This document shows, in pieces, positions 47,845-58,994 of a DNA stretch of 64,000 nucleotides. The position numbers were made by a program, and so were the translations under genes. The notes under the pieces are model-generated. The model searched no databases and was not told where the DNA came from. It saw only the letters and a list, made by a program, of their open reading frames with translations. Location of the stretch: NCBI GenBank assembly GCA_037367405.1, contig JAZKJV010000085.1, positions 682,001-746,000 of the forward strand. The letters are read 5' to 3'. Origin of the DNA: Ottelia alismoides (taxonomy: Eukaryota > Streptophyta > Magnoliopsida > Alismatales > Hydrocharitaceae). Position 1 is the stretch's first letter. The number at the start of each line of letters is the position of its first letter.

Positions 47845-48175
47845 GGGCTAGTTTGGTTAAAAACCTAAGAGTCGTGGACGATCGGGTTATCGCCTCAGCT
47901 AAATAAGAAAAGACTCTCAGAGTAGTAAGAAGCGAAGTCCCGAATAGCCCTTGAGAAAATCAAGAAGAAAATTTCTCGAGAGGTGGAGATTGGTTGGGGT
48001 AACCTCATGTGACTAGTTTAGATGGTTACGAGGGTTTGTAGAGGGTTGGAATAAAGAATGTGATGTGACGTCACATTGATTTGTGACATGAGGGTTGGTC
48101 CAACTCAGACATGATCCAGGAATACAAGGGATAAATCAGGTTACCCCTAGGGTAACCCAGTATCCAAACGAGCCC
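47845..48175. mobile_element. Tourist-like MITE
   Basis: The left end GGGCTAGTTTGG and right end CCAAACGAGCCC are inverted. TTA (47842-47844) and CTA (48176-48178) flank it, an altered 3-bp duplication. Interior words GGTAACCT and AGGTTACCC are also inverted. Confidence 0.65.
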
Positions 48176-48189
48176 CTAGGACATGTTTC

Positions 48190-48347
48190 ATCACTGGGAT
48201 GGGGTGGGGTGGGTAACCTGATGTGAATAGTAGTTGTTTGGGATGGTTATGAGGATTGAAGAAGGTTGAAATAAAGAATGTAATCTGATGTCATTATGGT
48301 TTGTTCCAACTCAAGAATAAAGAGGGGTAAATCAGGTTACCCCAGGA
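48190..48347. repeat. Partial direct duplication of the adjacent MITE
   Basis: GGGTAACCTGATGTGAATAG, GGTTGAAATAAAGAATGTAA and ATCAGGTTACCC repeat the order found at 47995-48160. The outer ends are missing. Confidence 0.65.
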
Positions 48348-51260
48348 TCAGATCTAGCGGCTGGAAATTGGGCGCACGAACGGTCACGATCTGATCTGAG
48401 GACCTCCTCCTTGAGGAGGAGGAGGATCGTCTGTTGTAGCAAGGATTGCAGCAGACTTGGTTGCAAGGCCAGGATCCGCTCGATCTTGATCGAGCGATTC
48501 CCACGAATTCACACTTTGGGTGGGCCCGTATCATGCGAATTCGTGGGAACCGCTCGATCAAAATGGAGCGACTCCCGACCCTACAGCGCAGAGTCTGTTG
48601 TAGCCTTGCTACAGCAGAAGATCCAACTCCCCTCCTTGAACGAACATCAACGAAGCTGCATGGAAGAACACTGATGAAGAGGTCTCCAGGCAAGCTTCAA
48701 ATGATACAATCTCTCAATCAACGAAGGATCCGGACTGTGAGTGCTCCAATCGAATCCTCTTGAAGTTCCATGTTGACGGAGGATAATCAAGGTCCACGTC
48801 TCGTTGTAAAGAGACCTAGAGGTTCTTGTGGAGGTGCGTGCTGCTGAAGCTTGATTCTACTTAATTCTCTCTTCGACTCGCATTCCAACTGCTCCAATAA
48901 TCTCCAAATCTAGATCTCGTTGGGAGAAATCTGGATGAATGCTCCGTGCGATGACCATCTGAGTTCGTCAATGGAAGCTCGGTGTTTTGATGTGCTTTCT
49001 CGATCGGACTTCTAATCTCCAGAGACTTCAGGCTCTCAGATTTGCGAGTGTATGGTCGATCTACAGGTACTTGATCAGATGTGGTTGTTTGAGATGCTTC
49101 GTTCCACACGATGGTGCGCTTAGATCCGGGGCTCCTGATGTACCTCTACATTCTCGTGTGATCTTCAGGTCTGCAGGTTAATGAAACTACCGTGATTCGA
49201 CTCGAATCGGATCACAGATCAAACATACATCAAAGATCTTGATTCAACGCATACAAATCATAGGTGCAATCTAATTTCAAGCTCACCGACAGTCAAATGC
49301 TAATGAGATGAATGAGTATCCTCATGCGTAATGGAAGACGAGGATCAAACTAAGATATACTGCAGATCTGAGATGAAATGCGAAGAAGCGGAAGGAATCG
49401 AAATGAGGTATTGGATCGGGATCAAAACAAGGGAGAAGGACCTCCAATCGAGCAAATTGGAGGTCGAGATCAGATCTACTGCTGCAGAATGAAGAATCGG
49501 CTGAAATGGAAATGAAATTGCATAGAGTTGAAGTTAAATACCTGATGATGAAAGCGGATGAGCAGTTGATGGTTTTTGCCTCGATGTGGCTATGGAAGAT
49601 CGCAGAAGCTTCGTCACGGCAGAGCTCCGAGGTGCTGCTCGTCAGAAGATGTGGATCACGCCTCAGATCCATTTCTCACGCTCGTACTCGCTGGGAGTTT
49701 ATCACTATCAATGATCCACTGTCGCAGATGCTCGAGCTTGGGGGAAAATGGATAAATACGAAACAAATCGTGCAAGAGGGGGCCTCGAAGGTGACTTTAT
49801 AGCCGAGTGGGAGGGCTCGAGAAATACCAAAAGAAAGGCACAAAAAAGCGCAGATCACGGATTTCGGCTTGGGCGTGGATCTAGGATGTGATGCGATTAT
49901 TTGGGTTGGGAAATCATGGTAAATGGATGCGCGAATCAGGCGAGAAATCTGGGAGACTGAGGTAGGTTGAATAGTTGGAAGCGGTTTTGAAGAAGATAGT
50001 GGGAGTTGACCCGTCAAGTCAACATTCCTTGAAATGGGCCAATCGGAGCATATCTGAATAAAGACCAAAAGAAAAGGACAAAAAATAAAAACTAAATATA
50101 AATAAGTAGAGAATAAATAGAAAATGGACTTAAACAATTGTAATAATAAATTTTTATAATTTAATTCTTTATTTTATGGTGATTTTGAATAAATTAAATA
50201 TATTACTTTAAACAATTATTAACAAAATACATTTATGTACAATTATAAATTACATATACATTTTATTTATTTATTAGTTTTACAAATATACATATTATTT
50301 TATATTTTATTTATTTAAAGAATTATTTAAGAGATATAAATACATTTTTATTTTATTTTATGCATTTCTTTAATAGTACAAATAATTAACGATATTTACA
50401 ATATAGACACATTTTATCTATATACAAGCTATGGATACTTTTATTAGTTATTTTCATATACATATTTATTATTTTTATATTTATTTATTTACAACATATG
50501 AAAGGAGTTTAATTAAATTTTTGGTGGATTTTTATAAAGGTATTTACAAAAATAAATAAATACGATTATTTATAATATATGTATGATTTATTTATATAAT
50601 ACATACATTTATTTATTTATAGTTAATTTTGACTTTTGTATTTTGTATTTATATTTTATAGAATTATTATAAAATATTTTCAACACATTAAAAAGTAACA
50701 GTCACAAAAATATAAAAATAAAATATATATCGGTAATACACGGTAGTAAAGATAAAATAGCATTCTCATAAGTTAAATTTTGCATCTTAACTCTAATTTT
50801 AATGAAGCTATCTTTATTCTAAATATAATTTTATTCTGAATACGATGAAAGTGAGTTTGATTCATTTTGAGTTCATATGGAGAAGATATTGAGCTTTTAA
50901 TTCATATTTTGTGACATTTTTGGGTGTTGTATCTCTTGTTCTATATAAGATTCACTTTTGTAATTATATTTATTATTTAATACACATTTTATACAGCTTT
51001 TAAGATGAAAATATTTCTATTTGAGGTGGTTTTGTTGATAAATAAAATATTACAAAATATTTACATGATGAATGAGATGAATATGCACAATATGAGCTTG
51101 GTTTTTCTGGGATGCTTATAAGTTAATGGCCCCCATACTTTATTCCTTATCGATTAGGTTAATAATTGTCCAACTCTCGTAGCATTGTCATCGATCATTT
51201 AATTGATTTTTGGGTCCTTCCCACAGTGGTTCGGTTTCATATTATTTTTTTTCAAAAAAA
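48348..51260 (-). mobile_element. Probable long LTR, family C, minus orientation (decayed)
   Basis: Near its right edge the minus strand has a degraded GATAAGGAATAAAGTATGGG (51163-51135), the counterpart of the block at 32889. Next come an AT-rich part and an inverted W-box pair (50006-50023, GTTGACCCGTCAAGTCAAC). A moderately GC-rich region with short frames follows (48350-49800). Both boundaries are uncertain and the left part may be a different repeat. Confidence 0.45.
48486..48561. repeat. 25-bp near-perfect inverted repeat
   Basis: The arms 48486-48510 (ending CCCACGAATTC) and 48537-48561 (starting GAATTCGTGGG) pair with one mismatch across a 26-bp spacer. The flanking CTGTTGTAGC...GCTACAGCAG (about 48594-48617) is a second small palindrome. 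Confidence 0.85.
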
Positions 51261-51689
51261 TAAACCCATTAAAATGTACAATATGTTGTTAACATGATTA
51301 ACATGGTATGCAATAAATAATATTTATTCATATGAATATAGATCAGTAATAGTGTATCGCTGATTAACAAGATTATAATCATGCATTTCCTATTCATATC
51401 ACAATTACAAATGTGCACGCATGAACAGATTAAAACATTGAAACAACATATTAGGGCAAATTCTTTCAAAGGAAAAAAAGCAAATCAATTGCAACAAACA
51501 AGATAATAAAAAGATGACATTAGAGATAACTGAAGAGCCCATGTAATGGGCAATCCTTAGAGAAGATGTCATCCCACAATACCGATGTGCAATGTATTGA
51601 CGATCTGCTCACAAGATACGATGCCACACGATCGTCATTTGTGCACACTAACGAGAACATCCTCGAACGTACCTCTAAGAAATGTTGCT
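51261..51689. other. Stretch without assigned genes
   Basis: It separates two minus-strand LTR pieces. No coding or repeat end is recognised. Confidence 0.35.
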
Positions 51690-53930
51690 GAGAGAGGAAT
51701 AAGAAAGACATGTAAGTATGTATAAAGTGTCGAGCACAGGGAATAATCATGATAGATCGGGGCAAAGAATGCACAAAAGTGATTGTGAGGTATTTCTCTA
51801 TATTTTTATGTGGGTTTTTAATTTTATATATTTTTTATTTTTTAAATTTTATTTTATATTTTGATTTTTTTAATGTTTATATGTATATATTTTCTTTTTA
51901 TATTTTTTATATTTTTAATTCCTTTTCTTATAATATAGTTGCAAAGCTATATAGAGAGTATATATACAATATAGGCTATAATAGATATAAATATAAGTGA
52001 AAATAGTTAAAATAAATAAAATAAAACATTTTGGATTTTTGAATAATATTTTTTGTAGTTTTTGTGATTTTTTAGATAATTTTGCTATTTTTTATATACT
52101 TTTAAAGTCAAAGAATACCCAAAAAAAGGATAAAATAAATACCCGAAGTTAAAATGGAGATGAAAATTATAAAACAATATCAAAAATTCTCTAAATTAAT
52201 TTTAAACTATGAATAATAATATAAAACTTCAAAAATAGAAGAAAAAAAAAGAATTTTTGTAATTTTTATGATTTTAGATATTTTTATAAAGGTTTTTAGA
52301 GTTTTCCTATTTTTTTAGTTTTCTTCTATATTTTTAGTGATTTTTGGTCTGAATATGTAAAATATGTAAATAAATAATAAATATACTTTTTTGCAATTTT
52401 TCATAAAGGTTTCATAATTTTTATGTATTTTCTAATCCAAACAGGGATAAAATTAGAAGTTTTTTATTTTTAATAAATAATATATAGATCTAGTTGCAAA
52501 AATAAAAATAGTATGCAATCAAGAAGCTACATACACTTTTTGAGATTTTTTAGAGTAATGTAGATATATGAAATAATTACAAGAAATAAAGAGAAACTAC
52601 ACTACTAGCAAGGACATTTATGTAAATAGCAGGAAGTTCCAAAGCCAAAGTGCATTTTTTCTAAAGTTTTATAACACATACAAAAAGTTACAGGACTCAA
52701 ATTAAATATGCAAATGCCCAAGGGCTCTCCTGCAAAACTGCCCAACTCACGTGTATGAATATGTGAGCCACGTTGGTAGGGACCTAGATGTAATTTTCAA
52801 AAAGTTTGAGGGTGCAGATGCAAATATTACAAAAAGCATACAATTAAATAAAATAGTCTATAGACTAAGGCTAAATATGCAAAGCCCCATTCGTAAAATG
52901 TCCCCTCATGTAAAGAGTCACATGAGGTGGCGTGGCTAGGACCAAATGGTAATTACGTAAAGTTTAGGGGGCGAAACATAAATATTACAAAAAAATAACT
53001 ACAAATGAAAGTTTAAGTCTTATTTAATAATTAACAAAAATGGTTGGGCAAGGTTACAAAATACCCAAGCCAATGGCGTGATCGAACGACGAGACTCCTC
53101 CCACTTATCTACATGTCAAGATCTGGCGTGTCGATAACGCTTTGGGTCGGATGGCCAAGATTAGATCTCCAAGAGAGGATCCGACGGTGAAGGGCATGCA
53201 CGATCCGACGGTGGCTGAAGAGCTGGGACGACTGCGAACGATTAGACGATTCGCGAGATGTCTGGAAGAACGACAATAGAACTCCCCCTCGGAGAGTTTC
53301 GATCAAGCACTGCTCATGCCTCCTGCCTTCTCACTTCCCTATGGCTTATTGTACACACTCCTGCATCCCTAGAGAAGGTCCAAGGCGCCTCAAATGGCTC
53401 CGGGAGTTGTTGATCGTGCTCTTGGAAGTCGAGACACCTAGGCGACCTAGGACGACTCCATAGACAAAATCGACCCCAAAGAAGGAGGTTTACAGCCCCT
53501 ACAACATGCACAAAAAGTGTGAATGGGTCGAGGGAAAACTGCCTCGACCCTGTAGGCGTAGAGGGAGTGGTGAAGTGTGGCGACGGTGGCTCAAGTTGCG
53601 GCCGAAGCTCAAGAGCTTTGGCAAGGATGCTTTGGATCTAAACCTATGTGAATATTGCAAAAAAAGTATAGAGATGACAACCTAAGGTTGACTCCACCAA
53701 AAAGCACAAAAAATAATGAAGGAAAATGGGGACCTCGAGCCGTAGGAGCAGCGAGATAGGACCACCAGGAGCAGAGCTCCGACGATGGGTGGAACACACC
53801 CTTAACCGTGTCCAACGTCATTGCAAAGAGGTGGGGGAGGAGGTTGTCACCCTCCTCAAGCATAACATGGGCGATGGTGGAGTAGGTCAAAAGAGGTTCA
53901 AAGGCGAAAGATAAGGTCATATGGTTTTTG
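51690..53930 (-). mobile_element. 3' part of a long LTR, family C, minus orientation
   Basis: The minus strand carries GTGCTCGACACTTTATACAT (51740-51721), matching the near-end block at 36229. Further right come an AT-rich part, repeated TTTGCA/GGTCC words (52600-52980, like 34960-35350) and a GC-rich part (53050-53900). The LTR start is missing. Confidence 0.5.
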
Positions 53931-54024
53931 TACAAGGGAGGATGAGCGGCTCCAAAGAACGTGGTGTGCTGCTCGATGCAGTGATGCACAACCCAAGGTG
54001 ATGCTTGGGCGTATATCACCGACA

Positions 54025-54311
54025 ATCGAGGAGCAAAACAATTGGCTTACCTGATTGGAAAATCACGTCCGTCTCCCACTTTGGCAAACTCTTGACAAAT
54101 TTCATCTTACCGAGGAAGATGATAAGATTGCATTATGTTTTGGTATGGGCACCCAGGGAAACATTGATCTAAATGAAAAATCTTCAGCCTCTACCCGAAT
54201 GGAAGATCGAAATCAAATTTCCATAAGATACTTTGAAAAAACATTTCCATCCTACAATCTCTTACGTACTTCCTCTGGATACTGCTTCATAATAAACATA
54301 TCACAAACAAC
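54025..54311 (+). other. Coding-like target sequence split by two hAT insertions
   Basis: An open frame from 54055 (GKS-poor, mixed composition) runs into the hAT at 54320. With both hAT elements and their duplicate target copies set aside, it stays open through 57853-57908 (reading NEEITLHTDGFFVNRIWN). It stops just past the second insertion at about 58589. I do not recognise the protein; it may be an exon remnant or a non-coding match. Confidence 0.3.
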
Positions 54312-55023
54312 ATGCATACCAGTGACGCAGAGAGGGGGGTGGAGGTTTAGCCCCCCCAGCTCCCAACCAAACTCCATATATATGTTTAATATATAGTATA
54401 ATACATAATCTAAAGGGATTTTATCACTTGTGCCCCTCCGAGATGTTGCAATATCAGTTATGCCCCTATCTTTTTGGTAATATCAGTTGTGCCCCTCAAA
54501 ACTTGCTATTTTATCACTTGTGCCCCTCGGGTTAGTGACCGTCCATGTACAGTGCAAACGTACGTTAACTTTGAGGACATAAGCGGAATTATTTTTTCTT
54601 TAAAGGTTATATGGTCATTTCTTCCTCATCTTCCCCAACCTCTTCTTCTTCCTCCTCTTCCCATCTTCCTCCTCCTCCTCCCTCTCCGCCCCGAGCTCCT
54701 CGCAGCCCCCTCCCCTCCCCGGCGCCGCCCCCTCCCCTCCCCGGCGCCGCCCCCTGTGCCCCCTCCCCCTGGGCTGCACCCCTCCCATCCCCGCATCTCC
54801 TCCCCTTGCCGGCGCCGCCCCCTGCTCCCCCTCTCCCTGGGCTGCACCCCCTCCCAGCCCCGCACCCCCTGCCCCGCACTGCCACCTCCCCTCCCCGGCG
54901 CCGCCCCCACCCCCGCACCTTCCCCTCCGCCCAGAGCTGCTCCCTCCGCCCCGAGCACCCAACCCCCCCGCCCCAGTCCCGCAAGGCCCGCCCCCTGGGC
55001 CTCCCCTTGCCCCGAGCACCCAA

Positions 55024-55040
55024 CCCCCCCCCCCCCCCCC
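55024..55040. repeat. Run of 17 C
   Basis: A homopolymer C tract lies inside the captured GC-rich region. With neighbouring C-runs it makes the minus strand strongly G-quadruplex-prone. Confidence 0.9.
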
Positions 55041-55119
55041 GCCCCTGTCCCGCAAGCCCCGCCCCCCACCCCCTCCCCCCGTCGCCCTCACCCTCCGCAC
55101 CTCCCCCTCGCCCCCCACG

Positions 55120-55510
55120 GCGCGCAAGAAGCCCACCGCCTCCGCCCCATCGTCCAAACCCAAATCCACCGAACCCCTCCCCGCCATCAAGAAGGACAAA
55201 CCCCAACCCTCCAACAAACCCAAACCCCCACCCTCCTCCGCCGCCTCCACCTCCCGCAAGCCCAAGCCCAAACCCAAAGCCGACTCCTACTTCGATGGCG
55301 TCGACCTTCCACCGTCCGATGAAGACAAACCCGAGATCGATGCCGCTGACGAAGAGGACGTCGTCCGATCCCGAGCCTCCAAGCAGCCCCAGCACGAGCT
55401 CTCCGTGGGGCTCTCCTCCAAGGAGCTCAAGAAGCGCGAGAAGAAGGACCTCAAGGACGATCACGATGCCTTCTCTGTTGTCATCGCCGCCCGTGCCTCC
55501 TACTTTGATA
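55120..55510 (+). pseudogene. Captured N-terminal fragment of ABC transporter F family member 4-like (GCN20-type)
   Basis: In one frame the translation reads RKKPTASAPSSKPKS, a Lys/Pro/Ser-rich linker, then SYFDGVDLPPSDEDK. It continues with an acidic patch, LSVGLSSKELKKREKKD and LKDDHDAFSVVIAARAS, before a stop at about 55527. In plant ABCF4/GCN20-type proteins I know the same order: a Lys-rich N-terminus, an xYTDGIDLPPSD-like motif, a KELKKRE-like stretch and LKDDHDAFTVVI-like text just before the first ATP-binding domain. Relative to that family, a stretch of roughly 14-16 residues seems missing between KKREKKD and LKDDHDAF. No ATPase domain follows, so the piece cannot act as a transporter-family ATPase. 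It lies wholly inside the Mutator-like element. Confidence 0.75.
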
Positions 55511-55988
55511 AATTTTTGACAATTTGATTCATAAAAAACCATCAAAAAATTCAATAAAATTTGTCGTTTGATCCGTCATGAATGATATATCCGTGAAAAT
55601 GCAAAAATTTTAGAGATTCCATGGATGTATGAAGGTGTCACTAAGAGAGAGAAATTATGAAGAAAAAGAAAGAAGAACAAATGGAGGAAGAAGATGAAGA
55701 AGAGGACTGGACAATAATACCCCTCTTAACTGCACCAAGGTTTGAAAAAACCATGGTTAAGTCAACTCATAGACGGTCAATCTGACGGAAGGGCACAATT
55801 GATGACGGAGCAAGTTTTGAGGGGCACAACTGATATTACCAAAAAGATAGGGGCATAACTGATATTGCAACATCTCGGAGGGGCACAAGTGATAAAATCC
55901 CTAATCTAAATACATTATTCAATAACTAAAATTACATGTTATGTATAATAGCTCCCCATATCTCAACAAAAAATTCAATATATATGGA

Positions 55989-56357
55989 GAGAGAAAGATC
56001 AATGGGGCTAACCCTCGGGGGAGCTAACTTGGCTCCTCCCGCGTCATTTCTCCCTTTTTATTGAAATTTCTTCCGTGAATATTCATCACTATATCCCTAT
56101 ATTATACTATTCAAATTTCACGTGAAACAGAAACTTCTACGACCTCCATTCAGATAATCATTTTTTAACGGTAACAAAAATACTAAAAACGATCCTTCTG
56201 GATGGAGGTCGTAGGAATTTCTATTTCGCGTGAAATTTGAATAACATAATATAAGGATATATTGACGAAAATTCACAGAAGAAATTTAAAAAAACAAACG
56301 AAATGGCGCGGGGGAGCCAAGTTAGCTGCCTCCAAAGGGGGCAGCTCCATTTTACCC
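55989..56357. mobile_element. Fold-back MITE, family F copy 1
   Basis: Nearly the whole element is an inverted repeat; for example TTCAAATTTCACGTGAAACAG on the left pairs with TTTCGCGTGAAATTTGAA on the right. The flanks ATATATGGA and ATATATGTG match at 7 of 9 positions. There is no coding; a transcript would form a long hairpin. Confidence 0.75.
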
Positions 56358-56818
56358 ATATATGTGATCTAATTACAATAATTAGCTTTTAACATTACAT
56401 GATGTTTATAATCGGATATTGATACATCTGTATTTGCTCATCATTGTACATGTAAACCGTCACGAATATATAATTTTTATGTTAACATATATGGTATAGA
56501 TAATGATTTTTTCCCTTGCAGTTACGGATATGGATTTTGATACCTCTTTCATTTTTAGGATCTTAAAACAAATATGGTTACATATTTTTCTAGTATATAC
56601 ATATATGGGGATATATACATATTTGTATCCGCATGTTTGCAACCCTATTTTTATCTGCATTGATTTTAAAATAGCATGGATATAAATGTACACATATCAA
56701 AATGTGTATTACAAATATGATAAGGGATTGGTAGACATATCTATATTTGTTTGCATCCTTATAAGTAAAATATATTGTATAATGTCATTTGTTTGAACAT
56801 ATTAAATCTAATGGAATT

Positions 56819-57200
56819 GGGTAAAATGGGGTTGCCCCCATGGGCAGCTAACTTAGCGACCCCGCCACATTTTCCCCATATTTTTTTTATTTTTTTGAAA
56901 AATAAAATCATATAAATTCATTATTATATCCCTATATTATGCTATTCAAGTTTCGTGAGAAACAGAGACTCCTACGGCATCCTTCCAAACATGATCGATT
57001 AAAAAATCCTACGACCATTAAAATTTGATTGTCTGGATGGAGGTCGTAGAAGTCTCTATTTCTCATGAAACTTGAATTACATAATATAGAGATATAGTGA
57101 TGAATTTCATGATTTTATTTTTCAAAAAAAATTAAAAAATATGGGGAAAATATGGGGGGGGAGCTAAGTTAGTTACCCTAGGAGGCAACCCATTTTTCCG
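56819..57200. mobile_element. Fold-back MITE, family F copy 2, with 9-bp TSD
   Basis: A perfect 9-bp duplication AATGGAATT flanks it (56810-56818, 57201-57209), which points to Mutator-type mobilisation. The ends GGGTAAAATGGGGTTGCC and GGCAACCCATTTTTCCG pair, and arms of about 170 bp fold on each other. It is a sister of 55989-56357. Confidence 0.85.
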
Positions 57201-57916
57201 AATGGAATTACTTAATATCACATTAATAAATGTGTATTTCTTGACATGAAGAGTTTTGTATGGGTCTTTTTGTTAATACGATATTTATAGATATTGTTTA
57301 TATCCGATTATAAGTTTAGATGGGTATTTTTTTTGTAAAAAATACCTTCTCAATATTAGTTTCAATCAATTACGAAATTATTGGAAGTTCGCCTTTTAGA
57401 TTGAATTGGTTTCCACACACTCAACCTCATGAATTGAAACTTCCGTCAATTTTCTACTTATCCTCCGAATTTCTCTCAAATCCGATGTCATTTCCTATTT
57501 TATCTTAGTGGATAAAAGTTCAAGAAATATTTAAACAACTTAAATCCCATTTAAAAGAGAACCCGACTCTTTACCATTAATATAAAATAGAAAATGATCG
57601 TGGATTTGAGCAAAAATCGGAGGATATGTATAACATTATTCGAAAATTCTATCTATAGGTTGGATTTTAAGAAACAAATTTGAACAAAATAGTTACAACA
57701 CCTCCTTTATATCTCACATTACAATAGAGCAATCCCTCCCGAAATATTAGCCACTAAAATGACAAGGTAAATTAGATAAATAATTTGCCCCCTCCGTCAA
57801 AATAATTTAGCCCCCTCAAGAAGAATTTTCTGGCTTCGTCCCTGATGCATACCAAATGAGGAGATCACACTCCACACCGATGGATTCTTTGTAAACAGGA
57901 TATGGAATCTTAGGAC

Positions 57917-58580
57917 AAGGGACAAAACTAGTATATATTATGGGGGGCCATGGCCCCCATGATTATTATACGTCACTTGTACAATGTATTAAAATTTTAA
58001 TACGGCCCCTCCTCAATTATATTATAATTAATGTTGTTAGAAATAGGTTGTAGAATCATTAAATGGTTCAGTGGTAAAGTGGTATGGATATTATTTTGGA
58101 GACCAAGATTCGAATCTTATCTCCATAAATTTTACTTTCTTTTATATGATTTATCCAATCACTTCCAAAGTATCAAAATAAATTGATATAAAATTGTATT
58201 CGAGTTTATTTATCTCTCTCATTATTTTTAGTACCAGTTATAAATAAAATAAAGTTTATTGTTTCCTTTTAACCATGAACTTTTTTCTTTCAAAATTTCT
58301 TTTGATAATTTAGCCTTTTTAGGATGGATTTAGAGAGATTTAAATGATTATATTTAAATAATTGTAAAACTAGGCGCTGAAAATACCAATCTGTTTCAAA
58401 TTCTAACATTAATAAGATATTGAAATTATACGTTTATCAAAATTGAAAGAGATTCATTTTTAAAAATATTAATTCTATTTAAAAATATCGTTTGATAATA
58501 CATAGATTTTTTTGTTTTTTAGCATGTATATTAATTGTATACTCGACCCCTCCTCGATGAAATTCTTGGTTTCGGCCCAG
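57917..58580. mobile_element. hAT element, family B copy 3
   Basis: The flanks CTTAGGAC (57909-57916) and CTTGGGAC (58581-58588) match at 7 of 8. The ends AAGGGACAAAACTAG and the complement of GGTTTCGGCCCAG follow the family B pattern, again with inner G and C runs. It lies only 73 bp from copy 2. Confidence 0.7.
58064..58116 (+). ncRNA. tRNA-like pol III promoter remnant (possible SINE head)
   Basis: TGGTTCAGTGG (58064-58074) fits the A-box consensus and GATTCGAATC (58107-58116) is a near B box at tRNA-like spacing. No cloverleaf with a proper acceptor stem is evident, so it is not a functional tRNA. Confidence 0.4.
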
Positions 58581-58588
58581 CTTGGGAC

Positions 58589-58985
58589 CATATAACCTTA
58601 CATTGTACCTCTACCTTATCCTTACCTCAGCTTCGTCAGAGATACCTCTCGTTCTTCCAAACAAGCGACCCATGAAAAAGATCCTTGGCAAATCAAGGCA
58701 AAAATTGAATCGACATGGTAAGTAATTTCGAAGAACAATGTAGAAGTATATTTAAAAATATTGAAACAAACACCGCAACTCTCTTGCTAGAAATAAATAA
58801 ATTCTCATGGAATCCCTGCAAATAAGTTTTTTCTTGGACGCTATCAAACTTTTAAACTCTACGCTTTATCCTTTTTTTTTTATATTCACGAATTGTGCCC
58901 GCTTAATCCCCGCCATCCCAACAGTTAGACCTAGATGTTGAAACTTGGAACGTGAAATCTATCGAGGAGCTTTTGCAGTGCCACT
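58589..58985. other. Stretch without assigned genes
   Basis: This is target sequence of the hAT insertions with no recognised coding. Confidence 0.35.
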
Positions 58986-58994
58986 ATTGTTGAT

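Larger units (their letters stand above)
54415..55901 (+). mobile_element. Pack-MULE (Mutator-like element with captured gene), copy 2
   Basis: A perfect 9-bp duplication TAATCTAAA flanks it (54406-54414, 55902-55910). The terminal inverted repeats are nearly identical for about 90 bp, starting GGGATTTTATCACTTGTGCC on both sides. Long inverted ends plus a 9-bp duplication define Mutator-like elements. It carries no transposase. Between backbone blocks shared with 11766-13230 lies about 900 bp of very GC-rich DNA containing a recognisable gene fragment. Confidence 0.93.
54320..57844. mobile_element. hAT element, family B copy 2, with nested insertions
   Basis: A perfect 8-bp duplication ATGCATAC flanks it (54312-54319, 57845-57852). 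The ends CAGTGACGCAG and CTTCGTCCCTG are inverted repeats. It is 3525 bp long, but about 2.2 kb of that is later insertions: a Pack-MULE and two fold-back MITEs. Its own sequence shares words such as GATACGGAT/ACGGATATGGATTT and GTCTTTTTGTTAATACGAT-like text with the copy at 19305. No transposase. Confidence 0.9.

Noticed and set aside
54607..55554. Long open frames (up to about 315 codons) on both strands of the GC-rich cargo
   Set aside because: Gly-, Arg- or Pro-rich translations in most frames are the usual effect of C-rich DNA with few stop codons. Only the frame with ABCF4-like motifs has family support.
58064..58116. Functional tRNA gene
   Set aside because: A and B boxes are present, but the acceptor stem and anticodon arm do not fold properly, and it lies inside a hAT element.
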